64,000 nt of DNA from Littorina saxatilis. Lineage: Eukaryota > Mollusca > Gastropoda > Littorinimorpha > Littorinidae. A program made the translations under genes and the position numbers. Positions 20,997 to 33,200 of the stretch are shown piece by piece. The stretch's first letter is position 1, and each line of letters opens with the position of its first letter. The DNA lies in contig NC_090255.1 of assembly GCF_037325665.1 (NCBI RefSeq), positions 39,126,514 through 39,190,513 of the forward strand, given 5' to 3'. The notes beneath the pieces are model-generated. The model was not told the DNA's origin. It made no database searches and saw only the letters and a program-made list of their open reading frames with translations.

Positions 20997-22109
20997 ATGG
21001 CGGACGGTGAGAAAAAGAGGGGGGGGAAGGCTGAGAGTAAGGGCAAGGGCCCCGGCAAGCCTAAATCCTCTGCTTCTGGTTCTTCTAGTAAGAACCCCGT
21101 GGTAGTCGTCTCTGATCCTAAGACTAATACTGTCTTTTCCGTTTCGATTTCTCCTCCTAAAGTGACCCCTTCGGGCTCTCAGGCGTCCGTTTCTGCCCCT
21201 AGGGCTCCTGCGCGCACGCCTTTGCCGGCACCAGAGTCTAGTGCTCTGGTGTCTTCGTTGCTTTCCTCTCTACTTCCAGAGATACGCACCCTTGTCAGGG
21301 AGGAAATGAGTCGTTCTGACTCTCTTGCCAGCGCTGCCCCCCTGCCGGGGGTGGGTGACCAGTTTTCGCTGGCGTCTCTACTTCCGATGTCGGCCGTTTC
21401 CGGATGTTCTCACACCGGATCTTCGCCTCTGCCGTCGGGTTCCGGCGTTCGTGACGTTCATGGACTTCACCCACCGGAACTTACTTCTCTCCTTGGCCGG
21501 TACTCGGCGGCTTCCGCTTGCGGAGGTACGCCTGAGCGTGTCCCTTCCGGGACGCGGCCTGTTGAAGGTATGTGCTCGCAGCAGCCGCTTGCGGCAGCTG
21601 CACTTCCGGTCTCCGGAAGTAGCTACTCGCTGGTTCGCGGACAGCCCATGGTCCCGTCCGGCTCGAGCAGCTCTTTACGTGAGCAGTCGTTTACGACAGC
21701 TCCACTTCCGGCTCCGGCCGGAAGTGTCAGTTCACCGGTTCGCGGGCAGCCCATGGCCCCTTCCGGTTTGAGCTATGCCCTTACTCAGCGGCCGTTTCCG
21801 GTAGCTGCGCTTCCGTCCTCGACGGGAAGTGTGGGTCAGGCCGGAAGTTCTCATGACGCTGTCACTTCCGGTTCCGGCCTAGGGCTTGCCTTCGGGCTTT
21901 CGGGCTTCAGCCCACAGGCGGCTCAGCAGCAGCTATGGTTTAGCTCTGCTGCTGCTGCCTCACTTCCGGTTCCTCCGGGGTTTTCCGCGGTTCCCGCTGG
22001 GTTGCCGGCGACCTGTGGACATGGTCTGCCCTATGGGCATACGGGCTTTGGGCCTGTTTTGGGACAGCTACAGTCACACACTACGGTGGTGGCTGCTAGC
22101 CCCTCTTGA
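20997..22109 (+). CDS. DIRS gag-like frame, first part
   Basis: Fossil-element frame rich in Ser, Pro, Gly and Ala, starting MADGEKKRGGKAESKGKG. No named domain recognised. Its position upstream of the reverse transcriptase supports a gag-like role. Confidence 0.6.
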   Translation: MADGEKKRGGKAESKGKGPGKPKSSASGSSSKNPVVVVSDPKTNTVFSVSISPPKVTPSGSQASVSAPRAPARTPLPAPESSALVSSLLSSLLPEIRTLVREEMSRSDSLASAAPLPGVGDQFSLASLLPMSAVSGCSHTGSSPLPSGSGVRDVHGLHPPELTSLLGRYSAASACGGTPERVPSGTRPVEGMCSQQPLAAAALPVSGSSYSLVRGQPMVPSGSSSSLREQSFTTAPLPAPAGSVSSPVRGQPMAPSGLSYALTQRPFPVAALPSSTGSVGQAGSSHDAVTSGSGLGLAFGLSGFSPQAAQQQLWFSSAAAASLPVPPGFSAVPAGLPATCGHGLPYGHTGFGPVLGQLQSHTTVVAASPS

Positions 22110-22125
22110 CCTCTGACTTCGGTGA

Positions 22126-23238
22126 TTGATGCATCTCAGTTTCCTCTCAGCCAGGACTCGGGGGGCGGAGGCCCCTGCTAGCTTCCGGGCTGCACTTGAG
22201 GCCGCCGCCGAGGTCACTTCTCGTTATTTTTCGGAGGGAGCTTCGTCTTCGGCGTCTGGTCCGTCGGCGATGGCTGACTTCCGTTTGGCAAAGGAGGAAA
22301 ACAGCTACTTCCGGTTCAAGGAATCACCTTCTGTAGCTTTCCAGCTTTCTCGGCTTTTTGCCAAGCCCGCTCCTTCTGGCAGCGGGTTGCCACCGGCGCC
22401 AGTCCCGTTGCTGGTGCCTCACGGTGCAGCTCCGGATTCGGCGCTGGAATATCTTGCCGCTCCTGCGCAGGCTTCGTCCTTTCTGCCCGTCGCGGCTCAG
22501 AGGAAGTTGCCATGGCCTAAGGCATCTCGGAACCTTCTGTCGTCTTTTGCCCTCCCGCGTGGACCGTTGTCGGTCACGCCGGGCCTTCTTCCGCTTCTGA
22601 CGAAGCCTTTGAAGAGGGATTCGTTTCTGCCTATTTCTGAGCAGACTCTCGTTTCCTCTGAAGAAGTGGGCCGACAGCTGTTGGAACTCAGTTCCATTTC
22701 CGAGACTTTGCTTAGGGCGCTTTCTCGCGCTCTGACTGTTTCCTTGGCGCCCTTTACACTTAGTAAAGAGCAGGACGCGGAGGATGTGGCCACACTGCTC
22801 TCCACTCTCGCACGGGTGAACGAAGAACAGATGAGGCTGTCCTCTCTGCACTATTTCCATGCGGTTTCGTGCAGAAGGGACTTGTTCCTTGCCCACTCTC
22901 AGTTCTCTGAGGAGTTGACTCGGAACACCCTCCGGTCTTCACCCGTGGTGGACGGTGCTCTCTTCGGCAACCTGGCCTCTGATGCCAGGAAGCAGGAGAT
23001 CGACACCAACAGGGAACAGCAGTTCTCTTCTTTTGCGCTTCAGGCCTTGAAGCAGCAGAAGCAGGCTGCTCCCAAGCAGGCTGCTCCTAAGCAGGCTCAG
23101 CCTCAGCGGGCTAGGTCCTCAGCTCAGGCGCATCCTTCTTCCCGGAAGAGACCTCGTGCCCTTTCCCGTGGGTCGGGCAAGAGATCCTCGTCGGGCAGGG
23201 GTAGGGGCTCTTCCAGTGCGAAGCCTCACCCCCAATGA
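22126..23238 (+). CDS. DIRS gag-like frame, second part
   Basis: Follows the first frame closely. The middle part looks folded (helical, with RLFAKP and LLRALSRALTV) and the tail is basic, with KQAAPKQAAPKQAQPQ and Arg/Ser-rich sequence likely to bind nucleic acid. Assigned by position in the DIRS element. Confidence 0.6.
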   Translation: MMHLSFLSARTRGAEAPASFRAALEAAAEVTSRYFSEGASSSASGPSAMADFRLAKEENSYFRFKESPSVAFQLSRLFAKPAPSGSGLPPAPVPLLVPHGAAPDSALEYLAAPAQASSFLPVAAQRKLPWPKASRNLLSSFALPRGPLSVTPGLLPLLTKPLKRDSFLPISEQTLVSSEEVGRQLLELSSISETLLRALSRALTVSLAPFTLSKEQDAEDVATLLSTLARVNEEQMRLSSLHYFHAVSCRRDLFLAHSQFSEELTRNTLRSSPVVDGALFGNLASDARKQEIDTNREQQFSSFALQALKQQKQAAPKQAAPKQAQPQRARSSAQAHPSSRKRPRALSRGSGKRSSSGRGRGSSSAKPHPQ

Positions 23239-23277
23239 AGCGTTCCCGGCTTCACCCCCCCTCCGCCCTCCACTCTG

Positions 23278-25158
23278 GTGATGGCGGGGGGCCTTGCTCG
23301 GGCACTGTCACACTGGCTGACCTTAGTACAAAGCCAATGGATAGTGGGAGTCGTGAGGTCGGGATTCCGCTTACTCTGGCTGGGGGACAAGGCCCCTCTA
23401 ACCAGGCGTCCTCCAGCCTTCAAGCCACCCTTCTCGCAAGAGGCAAGGGCCGTCCTCCAGTCGGAGGTTGCCTCTCTGCTGGAGAAGGGCGCGGTGGAAG
23501 CGGTCTCGGACCACAGGTCCCCGGGGTTTTATGGACGGCTTTTCGCGGTCCCCAAGGCTTCGGGGGCTTGGCGTCCTGTTCTGGACCTATCGTTTCTCAA
23601 TACTTTTCTGAGAACGATTCGGTTCAAAATGGAGACGCCTGCCTCGGTTCGAGACGCTCTCCGCCCAGGAGATTGGGTGACCTCTATAGACTTGACGGAT
23701 GCGTACTTCCATATTCTGGTGCATCCCGCCGACCGGAAATGGCTCCGTTTCCGGTGGGCCAGTCAAGTCTACCAGTTCCGCGCACTTCCTTTTGGGCTGT
23801 CCCTTGCCCCATGGATCTTTACCATGGTGGTGAGGCAGTTCTGCGCGCTGGTGAGGTCACAGGGAGTGCGGCTGCGAGCATACCTCGACGACTGGCTCAT
23901 CATGGGCCAGAGCGAGGCTCTCTGCAGGCAGCACACTCTCTTGGTTCTCCGGGAGGCCAGCTTGCTGGGATTCTCGGTCAACCATACGAAGTCAGAGCTC
24001 GTGCCCTCTCAGTCATTTACCTACCTGGGGATGACGTTCAACACGGTCACCTGGACTGTCCAGCCTTCGCAGAAGCGGGTGGACAAGCTCCAGGCTCTCA
24101 TTCGCTCTACTTCGCTTCTCCTGAGGGCTTCACTTCGGACTCTGGCCTCCATCCTGGGGCAGATGGAGTCCATGGCCCTTCTGGTTCCACTAGGGAGAGT
24201 TCACAAACGCCCGCTTCAGCACGCGCTGAAGCCGTTCGTGGACTCTCCTTGTGTGGATTGGAACACTCTGGTTCCCCTTGGGGATTGGTTCCAGGCTGCG
24301 ACCCTCCCGTGGCTGGACTCGGGATGGGTATGCAGGGGGGTTCCCATTGTTTCCCCCCCTCCCAACATGGACCTTTTCACAGATGCGTCCCTGCTGGGTT
24401 GGGGGGCTCACACGGACCGGCTCACGGCCTCCGGACTGTGGTCTGTGGAACAGAGCACATGGCATATCAACTCGCTGGAGTTGGAGGCCGTGTTTCTTGC
24501 TCTGGTCGCGTTCCTCCCTTCCCTGGCGGCCAAGCGCGTGCGTCTGTTCACAGACAATACGACAGTGGCTGCCTATGTGAACAAGCAGGGAGGTTCGCGG
24601 TCCCCCACTCTCTCCCGCAGAACGTGCGAGATCCTCACCTGGTGCTCCCAGCGGGGGATCTCTCTCTCAGCGCGCTACCTGCCAGGGAGTCTCAACACAC
24701 TGGCGGATGCGCTCAGCCGCTCCCACGAGGTGTTGCAGGCAGAATGGACCATCACGCATGGTGCCCTTCTCCGCCTTTGGGCTGTGGCCCCGAAGCCTGT
24801 GGTGGATCTCTTCGCCACCAGATTCTCCAGGCGCCTTCCGGTGTTTGTCTCCCCCTTCCCCGATCCGGAAGCGTGGGGGACCAACGCCTTGGACATCCCC
24901 TGGACAGGGCTGGAGGCTTACGCCTTCCCGCCCTTCCAGCTTCTCAGCCAAGTCCTCAGGAAGGCGGAATTGGAGAGGCCGTCTCTGCTCCTGGTCACCC
25001 CTCTGTGGCCGTCTCAGCCCTGGTTTCCGGACCTTCTGAGACTCACACGCGGCCCTCCAATTCCTCTCGCTCTGGTACCAGGCGAACTCGTTCAGCCTCG
25101 CACCGGGGTTCCTCACGGGCACCCACAGTCTCTCAATCTTCACGCGTGGAGACTGTGA
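23278..25158 (+). CDS. DIRS reverse transcriptase / RNase H
   Basis: Reverse transcriptase motifs in order: WRPVLDLSFLN, VTSIDLTDAYFHI, FRALPFGLSLAPWIFT and the catalytic LRAYLDDWLIMG. Then an RNase H-like domain (MDLFTDASLLGWGAH, LELEAVFLAL, RLFTDNTTVAAYV, SLNTLADALSR). The order and the distal VDLFATRFSRRLP segment fit DIRS elements. Fossil element frame, reported as part of 20172-26646. Confidence 0.9.
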   Translation: MMAGGLARALSHWLTLVQSQWIVGVVRSGFRLLWLGDKAPLTRRPPAFKPPFSQEARAVLQSEVASLLEKGAVEAVSDHRSPGFYGRLFAVPKASGAWRPVLDLSFLNTFLRTIRFKMETPASVRDALRPGDWVTSIDLTDAYFHILVHPADRKWLRFRWASQVYQFRALPFGLSLAPWIFTMVVRQFCALVRSQGVRLRAYLDDWLIMGQSEALCRQHTLLVLREASLLGFSVNHTKSELVPSQSFTYLGMTFNTVTWTVQPSQKRVDKLQALIRSTSLLLRASLRTLASILGQMESMALLVPLGRVHKRPLQHALKPFVDSPCVDWNTLVPLGDWFQAATLPWLDSGWVCRGVPIVSPPPNMDLFTDASLLGWGAHTDRLTASGLWSVEQSTWHINSLELEAVFLALVAFLPSLAAKRVRLFTDNTTVAAYVNKQGGSRSPTLSRRTCEILTWCSQRGISLSARYLPGSLNTLADALSRSHEVLQAEWTITHGALLRLWAVAPKPVVDLFATRFSRRLPVFVSPFPDPEAWGTNALDIPWTGLEAYAFPPFQLLSQVLRKAELERPSLLLVTPLWPSQPWFPDLLRLTRGPPIPLALVPGELVQPRTGVPHGHPQSLNLHAWRL

Positions 25159-26231
25159 GGTCCGCTCTGAGGCGGTCTGGAGCTTCCGACCGCACTTTGG
25201 AGTTGGTGCAGCGCTCACATAGGGCCTCCACCTCCTCAGTGTATTCGTCGCATTGGCGTGCCTGGGTCACCTGGTGTCAGGCTCATGGGCTGAACCCGGT
25301 GGCCCCTCGTACTATGCACGTCGCCAATCACTTAGCGGATTTGTCTTCCCAGGGGGCTTCTTCCTCCTCTTTGAAGGTTCGCAGGTCGGCCATTGCCTCG
25401 ACTCTTAAACAGATCGGTCATACCATAAATGTTAGCGGGGTTGTCGCTGGGGTTATTAAGGGCGCGTCTTTACAGGACGTCAAGCGCTCTTCTCTGCCCA
25501 AGTGGGATCTTTTCCTTGTCCTTGAGTTCTTGCGCTCGGCGGACTTCGAGCCTCTGGAGGGCTCTAGCCTCGCGAACCTTACTCGTAAGGCTCTGTTCTT
25601 GCTACTTCTGGCTTCGGCCCGCAGAGGTAGCGAGATCCACGCTCTTTCAGGCAGTCCGCAGGACATTGGCCGTGAGCGCGACGGCTCCTTGTCTTTGCAT
25701 TTCCGGGAGGCCTTTCTGGCCAAGAATCAGACACCGGACCAGCCTTCTCCCTGTGTCCTTGTGAGGCCTCTGTCCCATATTGTGGCGCAGGATGACCCAG
25801 ACATGGTCAATTGCCCGGTTAGGGCCCTGGAGGCCTATTTAGCTCGTACTCAGCCCATCAGGTCGAGCTCGCAGAAGCTCCTATTTATCTCCTTGAATAC
25901 TTCTATGGAAAGAGATATTACGAGGACTACCTTGGCCAGGTGGGTGTCAGCTCTCATAAAACAAGCTTATGTGTGGAGTCTGGCACAAAAGGGGGGGGCT
26001 CAGCCTGCCTTCCCTCTCGAGTCAGCTAGAATGCACGAGTCCCGGGCATGGGCGTCTTCATTGGCCGTTTTGAGGTCTCGAAGACTCGACGATGTTCTGC
26101 GCACAGCATACTGGCGTTCGGACGACGTCTTTATCTCGTTCTACTTGAGAGACATCGCCGCGGTCTGCCGTGACGGCTCACGGACCCTCCCTGCACTGGT
26201 GGCAGCGGGGCAATGCCTCTCCAGATCATAA
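25150..26231 (+). CDS. DIRS tyrosine recombinase
   Basis: The C-terminal part of a long frame opening at 23235 reads as a tyrosine recombinase: SAM-like N-terminal segment (STSSVYSSHWRAWVTWC), then LLLLASARRGSEIHAL (first catalytic Arg region), a later HESRAWASSLA (His-x-x-Arg) and FISFYLRD near the end (Tyr region). Overlaps the reverse transcriptase frame, as DIRS elements do. Confidence 0.85.
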
Positions 26232-26646
26232 CAGTGAGTTTGAATTTTTTCTTCTTACCCACCACCTTGGAGTTATCTGCTAATATGTGACTCAGAGTAA
26301 GAATATGTAATTTAATCGAAATTTTTTAATTAAATGTTCATTTGATTAATATACTTACCCGAGTCACATAGGTAATTCCCTCCCACCTTCCCCGCTTTTA
26401 GTTTCTTTGTATTCTAGAAGTCGAATGAGGGTGTCTCGTACTGGGTACGAGATCTGTGGCGTGATACGCTACGGGAGGCAACCCAGGGTAGCAAGCTTGC
26501 TACTTTTTTAGCTTGGGTTGCTTCCCTTATACTATAGACGGGATAGCGTTTTTCAGTCAACCTAGCATCTCGACTGCGTCAATGCTAATATGTGACTCGG
26601 GTAAGTATATTAATCAAATGAAAATTTAAATAAAAATTTTCGATTC

Positions 26647-27125
26647 CTTTATTTGAACATGTATGATCTATTTAGGCACTTGACAGGTTCAGGTAATTCC
26701 ATACATGGCTTAATTAATCAATGCCTTACACTTACTTTTATGAATATGACACTTGTTTTTATTATCAATAGGAATAGCTACATGCATGTTCCTAAAATGT
26801 GGATTGATTTTGTGGGGCTTGCATGTGTTTTGATGTGGGTGAATATATATATGTTACCAAGGCAAATCAGAGATAAATTATCTGGAACTCTGGTTAAATC
26901 AAATACGCTGGTATACATTCCATCCAATTTTATGGAAGACTTCCATCAGGTGTTTGCCATTTTTTGCCTTGTTCAGATTACCAATGTCTGTAAAATTCTG
27001 GGTAACATTTACAAGCAATTTCCATGCTGATATTTGTTCATTTCAGCTGTAAGCTCTGATACAGTTTGCGTCGGCTACAGGTCTTGGGAACACATTTTTA
27101 TGTATAGACTTAGGTGAATGTCAGT

Positions 27126-27160
<35 letters not shown>

Positions 27161-28607
27161 GACACAGACACAGACACACACTCACGGCTGGCCAGCTGTC
27201 CGTCTGTGACCAAACAATTTGATGTTGAAGGTTTCTCAATTACATGAAACTGAAGCTAGGCCTTTGAAACTCTACACACTTCCAAGGTTTAATTACCTTC
27301 TTTTTCGTTTTTGATAGTTGAAGCTATTGACTTGATTACATTTGAATTATCATGAAAATATATTCTGAGACTGGCTGCCTGATGACAGTCAGATTTAACA
27401 TCTTGAGTGGCAGCAGTGACCATTATGAGGGACTTGTTTTGTCAACACGCTTTGGCTGTGTATTTGTACAGTAGACTATTCAAATCGGATCACAATCAGC
27501 ATGGATGTTTCATTTTTTAAACAAATTTATGTGATTTATACTCTGATTTACTCTGTGATGAAGTTTCCCTTGTGTTTTGGTTGTGATGACCTTCAAGCCA
27601 CAAAGATATCTGATTGTTTGGTTTTTGTTTTACTCTTTATCATTATCATTTGTAACTGTTAACACAGTTAGAGGTGCTCTAGATCTATGCATTTGATTGA
27701 ATTTTTAGTTCTTTTCATGTTTAAACGTATATACAATAAAATATGAAGAAATTGTTGATTTCCTTTCTGTGCTTTCTTTTTGCTGAGGAATATAGTACGT
27801 TATGACTTGTTTTTAAAAGATGATGTTCGGAGATAACTGTTGGGGTTTTACCTAACTATAAGCAGAGAGAGTTTTTCCCCAATGAAACAGTGATGCAAAC
27901 AAACACTTCTGATCAGTGGGGATGGCAAATACTGATCATGACGTCGACGGCACAGTGAAAAATGAATTTCAATGTGCGTGTTATGCAGTGTCTGTTCAGT
28001 ATACTTTATTATACAATTATACGAGAATTTATATCGCGCACATATCTCACCACAAGGCGACTCAAGGAGCACAGTACGAAATATGAGAGAGCCCTGAAAT
28101 GCCGTCGCTTGGCGCAGAAGGGACAGCACTCTTTATTTCAAATGTAGTCATGTAAATTATACATACATACACATGCAAACACACACACATGCAAACAAAC
28201 ACATGCAAACACACACACACACATGCACTCACATTTGCAAACAGAAATACACAAAGAATCAGTTTAATGTGTACTGCAAACATTTTTCAAGAAAAACAAA
28301 TCCCAATACATTTAACATTCTCATCAAGTCATTCACCTTTAGAGTGAAAGAACACACACTTTCACACATGGGGTGATTATTGAACAGCAAATTCAGGGCA
28401 TGACTTACTACTACAGTGTTGACAGCTTTCAAGAACATATAATTTTAAATCTCCACGCTCTTGAAGACTTTGCATAAACACTCAATTCATAATATATGTC
28501 ATCAACTCATATATGTACTTTCAATGTGGAACACATACAGATTGAATGTGATGACAGGAAACTGGTATCCTTCCCAAATAGACAGGGAAATAAGGTGACA
28601 CATATTA
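26647..28607. other. AT-rich intergenic sequence
   Basis: No coding-like frame; a 125-codon frame at 26653 is judged spurious. Contains a CA/GA microsatellite (27125-27185), a possible polyadenylation signal ACAATAAAATATG (about 27733) followed by T/G-rich sequence, and a CA-rich stretch (28160-28230). Confidence 0.5.
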
Positions 28608-29155
28608 CAGACCTGTTTACCCTTACGATTTTGGCGTAATTTATTACGATTTTCTGCAAAAAATACGCCATTCCGCTATCCGTGTCAAGACTACGATTTT
28701 CATAAATAAAAAAAAATGTAAAAAAAAATTTTTTTTTTTTTTACCAATTCACATGTTTGGCATTGGTTTTTTTCAATGGCAAAATGGGGTGAAAGAGCAC
28801 AGGACTGACCAGAGATCATGTCGGTCTGATGAGACGCTGGAGAGCCTTCTAGTGGTGAAGTCTCGCCCTCACTCATTCGGCAAGCGCAAGTACAGTAGAG
28901 AAGCGCTTGACACACTGAAAAAGGCCTACTATGCTTTTGATGTGATCTTCTTTGAAATTATGATGACTACAAAAACTGACTGATGTGTTTTGTTTGTGAA
29001 TGATGCATCTATGTGCATGATTGCGTTTCGCAGACACAGTTGTTATATGCGTTGTAATTGGTGACGAATGCTGGATGATTACTATTTTTGTGCCAGGATT
29101 ACTATTTTTGGGGCTGAGCATTACTCCAAAACACTCATGGGGGTAAACAGGTCTG
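28608..29155 (+). mobile_element. BED-finger family DNA element, copy 3 (short)
   Basis: Ends CAGACCTGTTTACCC and GGGTAAACAGGTCTG. The left side shares ACGATTTTGGCG with copies 1 and 4. The interior keeps only a short open stretch (FGKRKYSREALDTLKKAYYAF). Flanks CATATTA and CATATAG are a weak target duplication. Confidence 0.7.
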
Positions 29156-29544
29156 CATATAGTGCAAAAACTGTTCAAATCAAACTATGAAACACCTGAA
29201 TCCAATAACTAAAGCACTATCACCCCCCCCCCCAAGTTAGACCGCACACTTTTTTTTAATTGTTTCCTTGAGGTAATTATCTTAACCCCCCTTAAGGGGG
29301 GCTCGGGATTCACCATACTTTAGAAAATAAGTGAAGAATTTTATTGGTGAGAAAAGGAAAGTAAAAGGACTTTGGGGAGGCAGAAATAAAGAAACAAGAA
29401 AAAGATCCTAATTAGGTTCACGGCATCGAGAGTGATGCGACCTTCTCTCAGAGGTTAGTAGAGTTCAAGGCTCCCCCATCCACCACTCGGGGGACGCGCC
29501 TCTACGCCAATTAGGGGGCGCGAGGTTTCCTTTATAATTAATTT
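29156..29544. other. short unassigned stretch
   Basis: Includes a C-run (29223-29232) and a sequence with CCCCCCTTAAGGGGGGCTCG (29285-29305), itself a small palindrome. No gene seen. Confidence 0.5.
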
Positions 29545-30275
29545 GCGAAATTGACAATAATAATAATAATAATAATAAGAAGAACATTTATATAGCGCTA
29601 AATCAAAAACTTTCGACAAGGCTTACTCAGGTTCTTTAAATCGTTGAATCCACATACATTTCCATAGCGTAGTGTTGCTGCTTTAACTGCTGTACAAATC
29701 ACCCTATATTCAAAGAATCTTGTGGGCTTACATCCAACCTTCTGCTGCATAATATTAAAGGGCAAAAACTCATTACCAACATATACATCCTTTACTCGAC
29801 AAACGCCTGCTTTAATCCAGTCGCTAAAAAACAGGGTTTGGCCGCAGTAGATTATATCACTGCTGTTCCATAAACACGTATCACTTAATAACATTTCTCC
29901 ACCTACTGCTCTCTGAATCATGTCCTTATTTTTCAACCAACAAATTAAAACTTGTTTCCAAAATACATTTTTAATTAATCCCAATCCTTTAAAATTGTTT
30001 ACCGTGGTGTTAGATTGGAAGCAACACAACCTTTCACCAAGCTTCGAAAACATATGTATCGGTATCTGTTTCCATCTTTCCTGCTTTTCGTTCAATAAAT
30101 TTGCCGCCCAGGACAACAAACAAGAGGACTGCATATCAATGACATCAATCATTTTTAAACCCCCATCAGGAAACTCTTGACACATCACTTTTCTTTTAAC
30201 TTTCTCAAATGCCTTACCAGTGCTTGCAACGGGTAAATAATCTGCGATAACAAGAGAGATTTCACTATGCATATT
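29545..30275 (-). mobile_element. LINE fragment, C-terminal reverse transcriptase region
   Basis: The reverse strand reads 224 residues with KVMCQEFPDGGLKMIDVIDM and LSWAANLLNEKQERWKQIP, the segment after the polymerase core in Tx1/L1-type and related LINEs (GGL-x-MID and LSW-x-x-L motifs). The catalytic core is missing, so this is a remnant. An (AAT)n run and ATTTATATAGCGCTAAATC adjoin its 3' side. Confidence 0.75.
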
Positions 30276-30289
30276 TTCCCCATGATACT

Positions 30290-33200
30290 ACAATTAAATT
30301 ACATATCTTTACCCAACTCACATATAGCAATTAACTCTAGTTCAGTTCTGGTAACGCTGTACGCGTTCCCCTTGGTAACAAGGGAGACCACCCTAAAAAA
30401 GAGTGATCCATCCCATAATATCAGACCGATGTCAGGTCCGCCTCTGCACAACGTTGGACACTCAACGACAAGCGTCACAGACTCTCGCCTGCCTGGTCTC
30501 GACCACACAGGCTGGTCCTATCACCTACCAGAGACAAGGGAAGGTGATGAGACGCAAGGACAACACACCTACTTCCCAGAAGAACGTCACCAACGCATGG
30601 ACCATAGACGTTTTGAAGTTACCCCACCCTGTTTCCCCTATGATACCCACCTACATCCCAAACCAGAGCCTTTCGTGCCCACATTCCTGGATCCACATCA
30701 GACCACCCCCAAAGTTATTTGGGGAAACGAAAACGCAAGGCCCCCTGCGTACATGAACGTTGACAATGAACGTCATGCAGATCGTCCATTTGCCTCCTAC
30801 CCCCCGTCTGCGTACTTCCAACGTCCACTTGCTACTCCTGCCAAGCAGGACACTCCTATGGACTCTCTTGCCAAAACCCTATCAGACGCTCTGATGATCA
30901 ACCGTTTGCCGATGCAGGAGCCGTGCATTTTTGTTGGTGACCCTCTCCAATATCCCATTTGGAGATCGTCGTTTGCGTTTCTCATCGAGAGACAGAACAT
31001 AACCAGCAGTGAGAAGTTATTGTATCTGCAACGGTACATCGGAGGTCAAGCAAGGGAGGCTGTGACCGGCTTCTTTCTGCTGAGAGAAGGTGATGCCTAC
31101 GAGAGAGCCATGGAAGTGCTGGAAAATCGGTTCGGCAACTCATACGTCGTTTCGCAAGCTTTCCGGACCAAGCTGGACGAATGGACCCCAGTCAAAAGCA
31201 AGGATCCCAAGGGACTCAGAAGCCTGGCCGATTTCTTGCAGCAATGTTCCGTTGCTGCCCAAGAAGTTGGTGGACTGAGCATCCTGGATGATGCCCAATA
31301 CCTACGGAAGATCGTCGGAAAGCTCCCAGACTGGATGAGTCACAGATGGTCAAGAACAGTTGCTCGAACCAAGATTGAGAAGAAGAGGTATCCTCTGTTC
31401 CATGAACTCGTGTCGTTTGTTACCCTCGAAGCAGACATTTCTAACGACCCAGTTTTCGGCTTGACAAGTGCATCGGGGACAACGATAAGAAAGTTCACAA
31501 CGAGCCTGTCTACCCTGACAGAGGATGTCACCACATGTCTGCACTGTCAACTTCCGGACCATGACGCTGGAACATGTAAAGAACTTATTGAGAAGCCTCT
31601 GGAAGAGATACGAGATTTTCTGTTCAAGAACCGTATCTGTTACGGATGTCTCAAAAGTAAGGATCACCAGAGCCGTCAATGTAAGCAGAGACAGACATGC
31701 AAGAAGTGCAAGAAGGCTCACCCCACTTGTCTTCACGATGACAATTTCAGGTATCAGAACAGTATGAGTGAAAACAAAGGGGCGAGTGAACACAAGAACA
31801 ATTACCGTACCTCTGAGCTGCTGACGTTCGAGAGCCACTGTCATCGTCGACCCCTACGGTGTCTGCTCTTAGGGCCAGCGAGGAAAACAGCATCGGTTTC
31901 ACGTCTATGATCGTTCCCGTTCTCGTTTCCAGTGACTCTAACCCCAACGTAGAAGTGCTAACGTACGCATTACTGGACACTATGTCCAACGCCACTTTTG
32001 TAGTGCAGTCAGTGGCGGAAGAAGTTAGAACCAAATCACAGCCAACTACGCTCAGGATCTCCACACTGACTGAGGACAATGCTGTGGTCTCCGGCAGGAA
32101 GTACTCTGGATTGCGTGTCCGCTCTTCTACCTCCGGTGAGTTTGTCAGGCTCCCCTTCTGCCATCTCACGACCTTACCTGTCCGTTGTCCCCACGCAAAT
32201 CCCCACCTCAGAGACGGTCAAGGCTTACCCACATCTCCAACACCTGTCTCCTAAACTGCCCCCCTTGTACCCTGACTGCGAAGCAGGCCTCCTCATCGGC
32301 TACGACTGCGCTGAAGCCCTCATGCCCCTAAACGTTGTCCAAGGACTGCCATTTGCAGTAGAGACTTAAGTTAGGTTGGAGCATCGTCGGCAAGGCACCG
32401 CATTCCGTCGCCTTTGATGGTATAGGCTCGTCCATGCATGTCGTCAAGCCAGGATCAAGAAATGAAGAAAGAGCAGCTCATGTCTATAAGATACAGGTGG
32501 ATGAGGTATCGTGTACTGACCTACTACACGTCATGGAGAGAGACTTAGTGACTCAGGATCCATGTCCCAGGATGATTTGAAGTTCATGAAGATCGTGAAG
32601 GAGAACGTGAAGGTCAACGAAGCTGGTCACTATGAGATGCCCTTACCATTTCGACCAGAGAAACCGTCCCTCCCCGACAACAGAGGTGCCGCAGTCAAGC
32701 ATCTGAAGGGCCTGAAACGCCAGTTCAAGAAAAGGCGTGGGTATCGTGATGACTGCGTCAAGTTCATGACATTAATCTTGTACGGGCTGATCGTGACGTG
32801 TTTTGCCTCTAGGGCAATCCACATTGAAACCCTGGATGACATGTCAAGTGATTCCTTCATCAACGCCCTACGCATTGTTGTCTCCATGCGAGGAAACATA
32901 TCACGCATTTGGTGTGACAAAGGAACGAACTTTGTAGGTGCATGCAATGAGTTCAAGTTCAACCCCCCTGCAGCTAGTCACATGGGTGGCGTTTGGGAGC
33001 GTCAGATCCGAACGATACGCAGCATCCTGAATGGTCTTCTCAGAAGATCAGGCCAGCGTCTCACTACCTCATCACTTCGTACGTTCCTATACGAGGTGAT
33101 GGCCATCGTGAACAGTCGACCACTGTCTGTCGAGTCATTGGAATCGGCAGATGGACCACGCCCTTTGACCCCCAACCACGTCCTTACCATGAAGTCAGGT

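Larger units (their letters stand above)
20172..26646 (+). mobile_element. DIRS-type tyrosine-recombinase retroelement, looks whole
   Basis: Near-identical inverted ends of about 185 bp (20190-20373 and 26412-26598) and, at 26269-26385, an internal complementary region matching both outer tips: the circle-junction layout known for DIRS. Parts in order: gag-like frames (20997-23238), reverse transcriptase/RNase H (about 23278-25158), tyrosine recombinase (about 25150-26231) in an overlapping frame, as the family uses. No obvious breaks. The closeness of the inverted ends suggests a young insertion. It lies in the 3' flank of gene A. Confidence 0.92.

Noticed and set aside
26653-27030. 125-codon forward frame
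   Set aside because: AT-rich, no recognisable motif and no splice context; more likely chance in intergenic or 3' UTR sequence.
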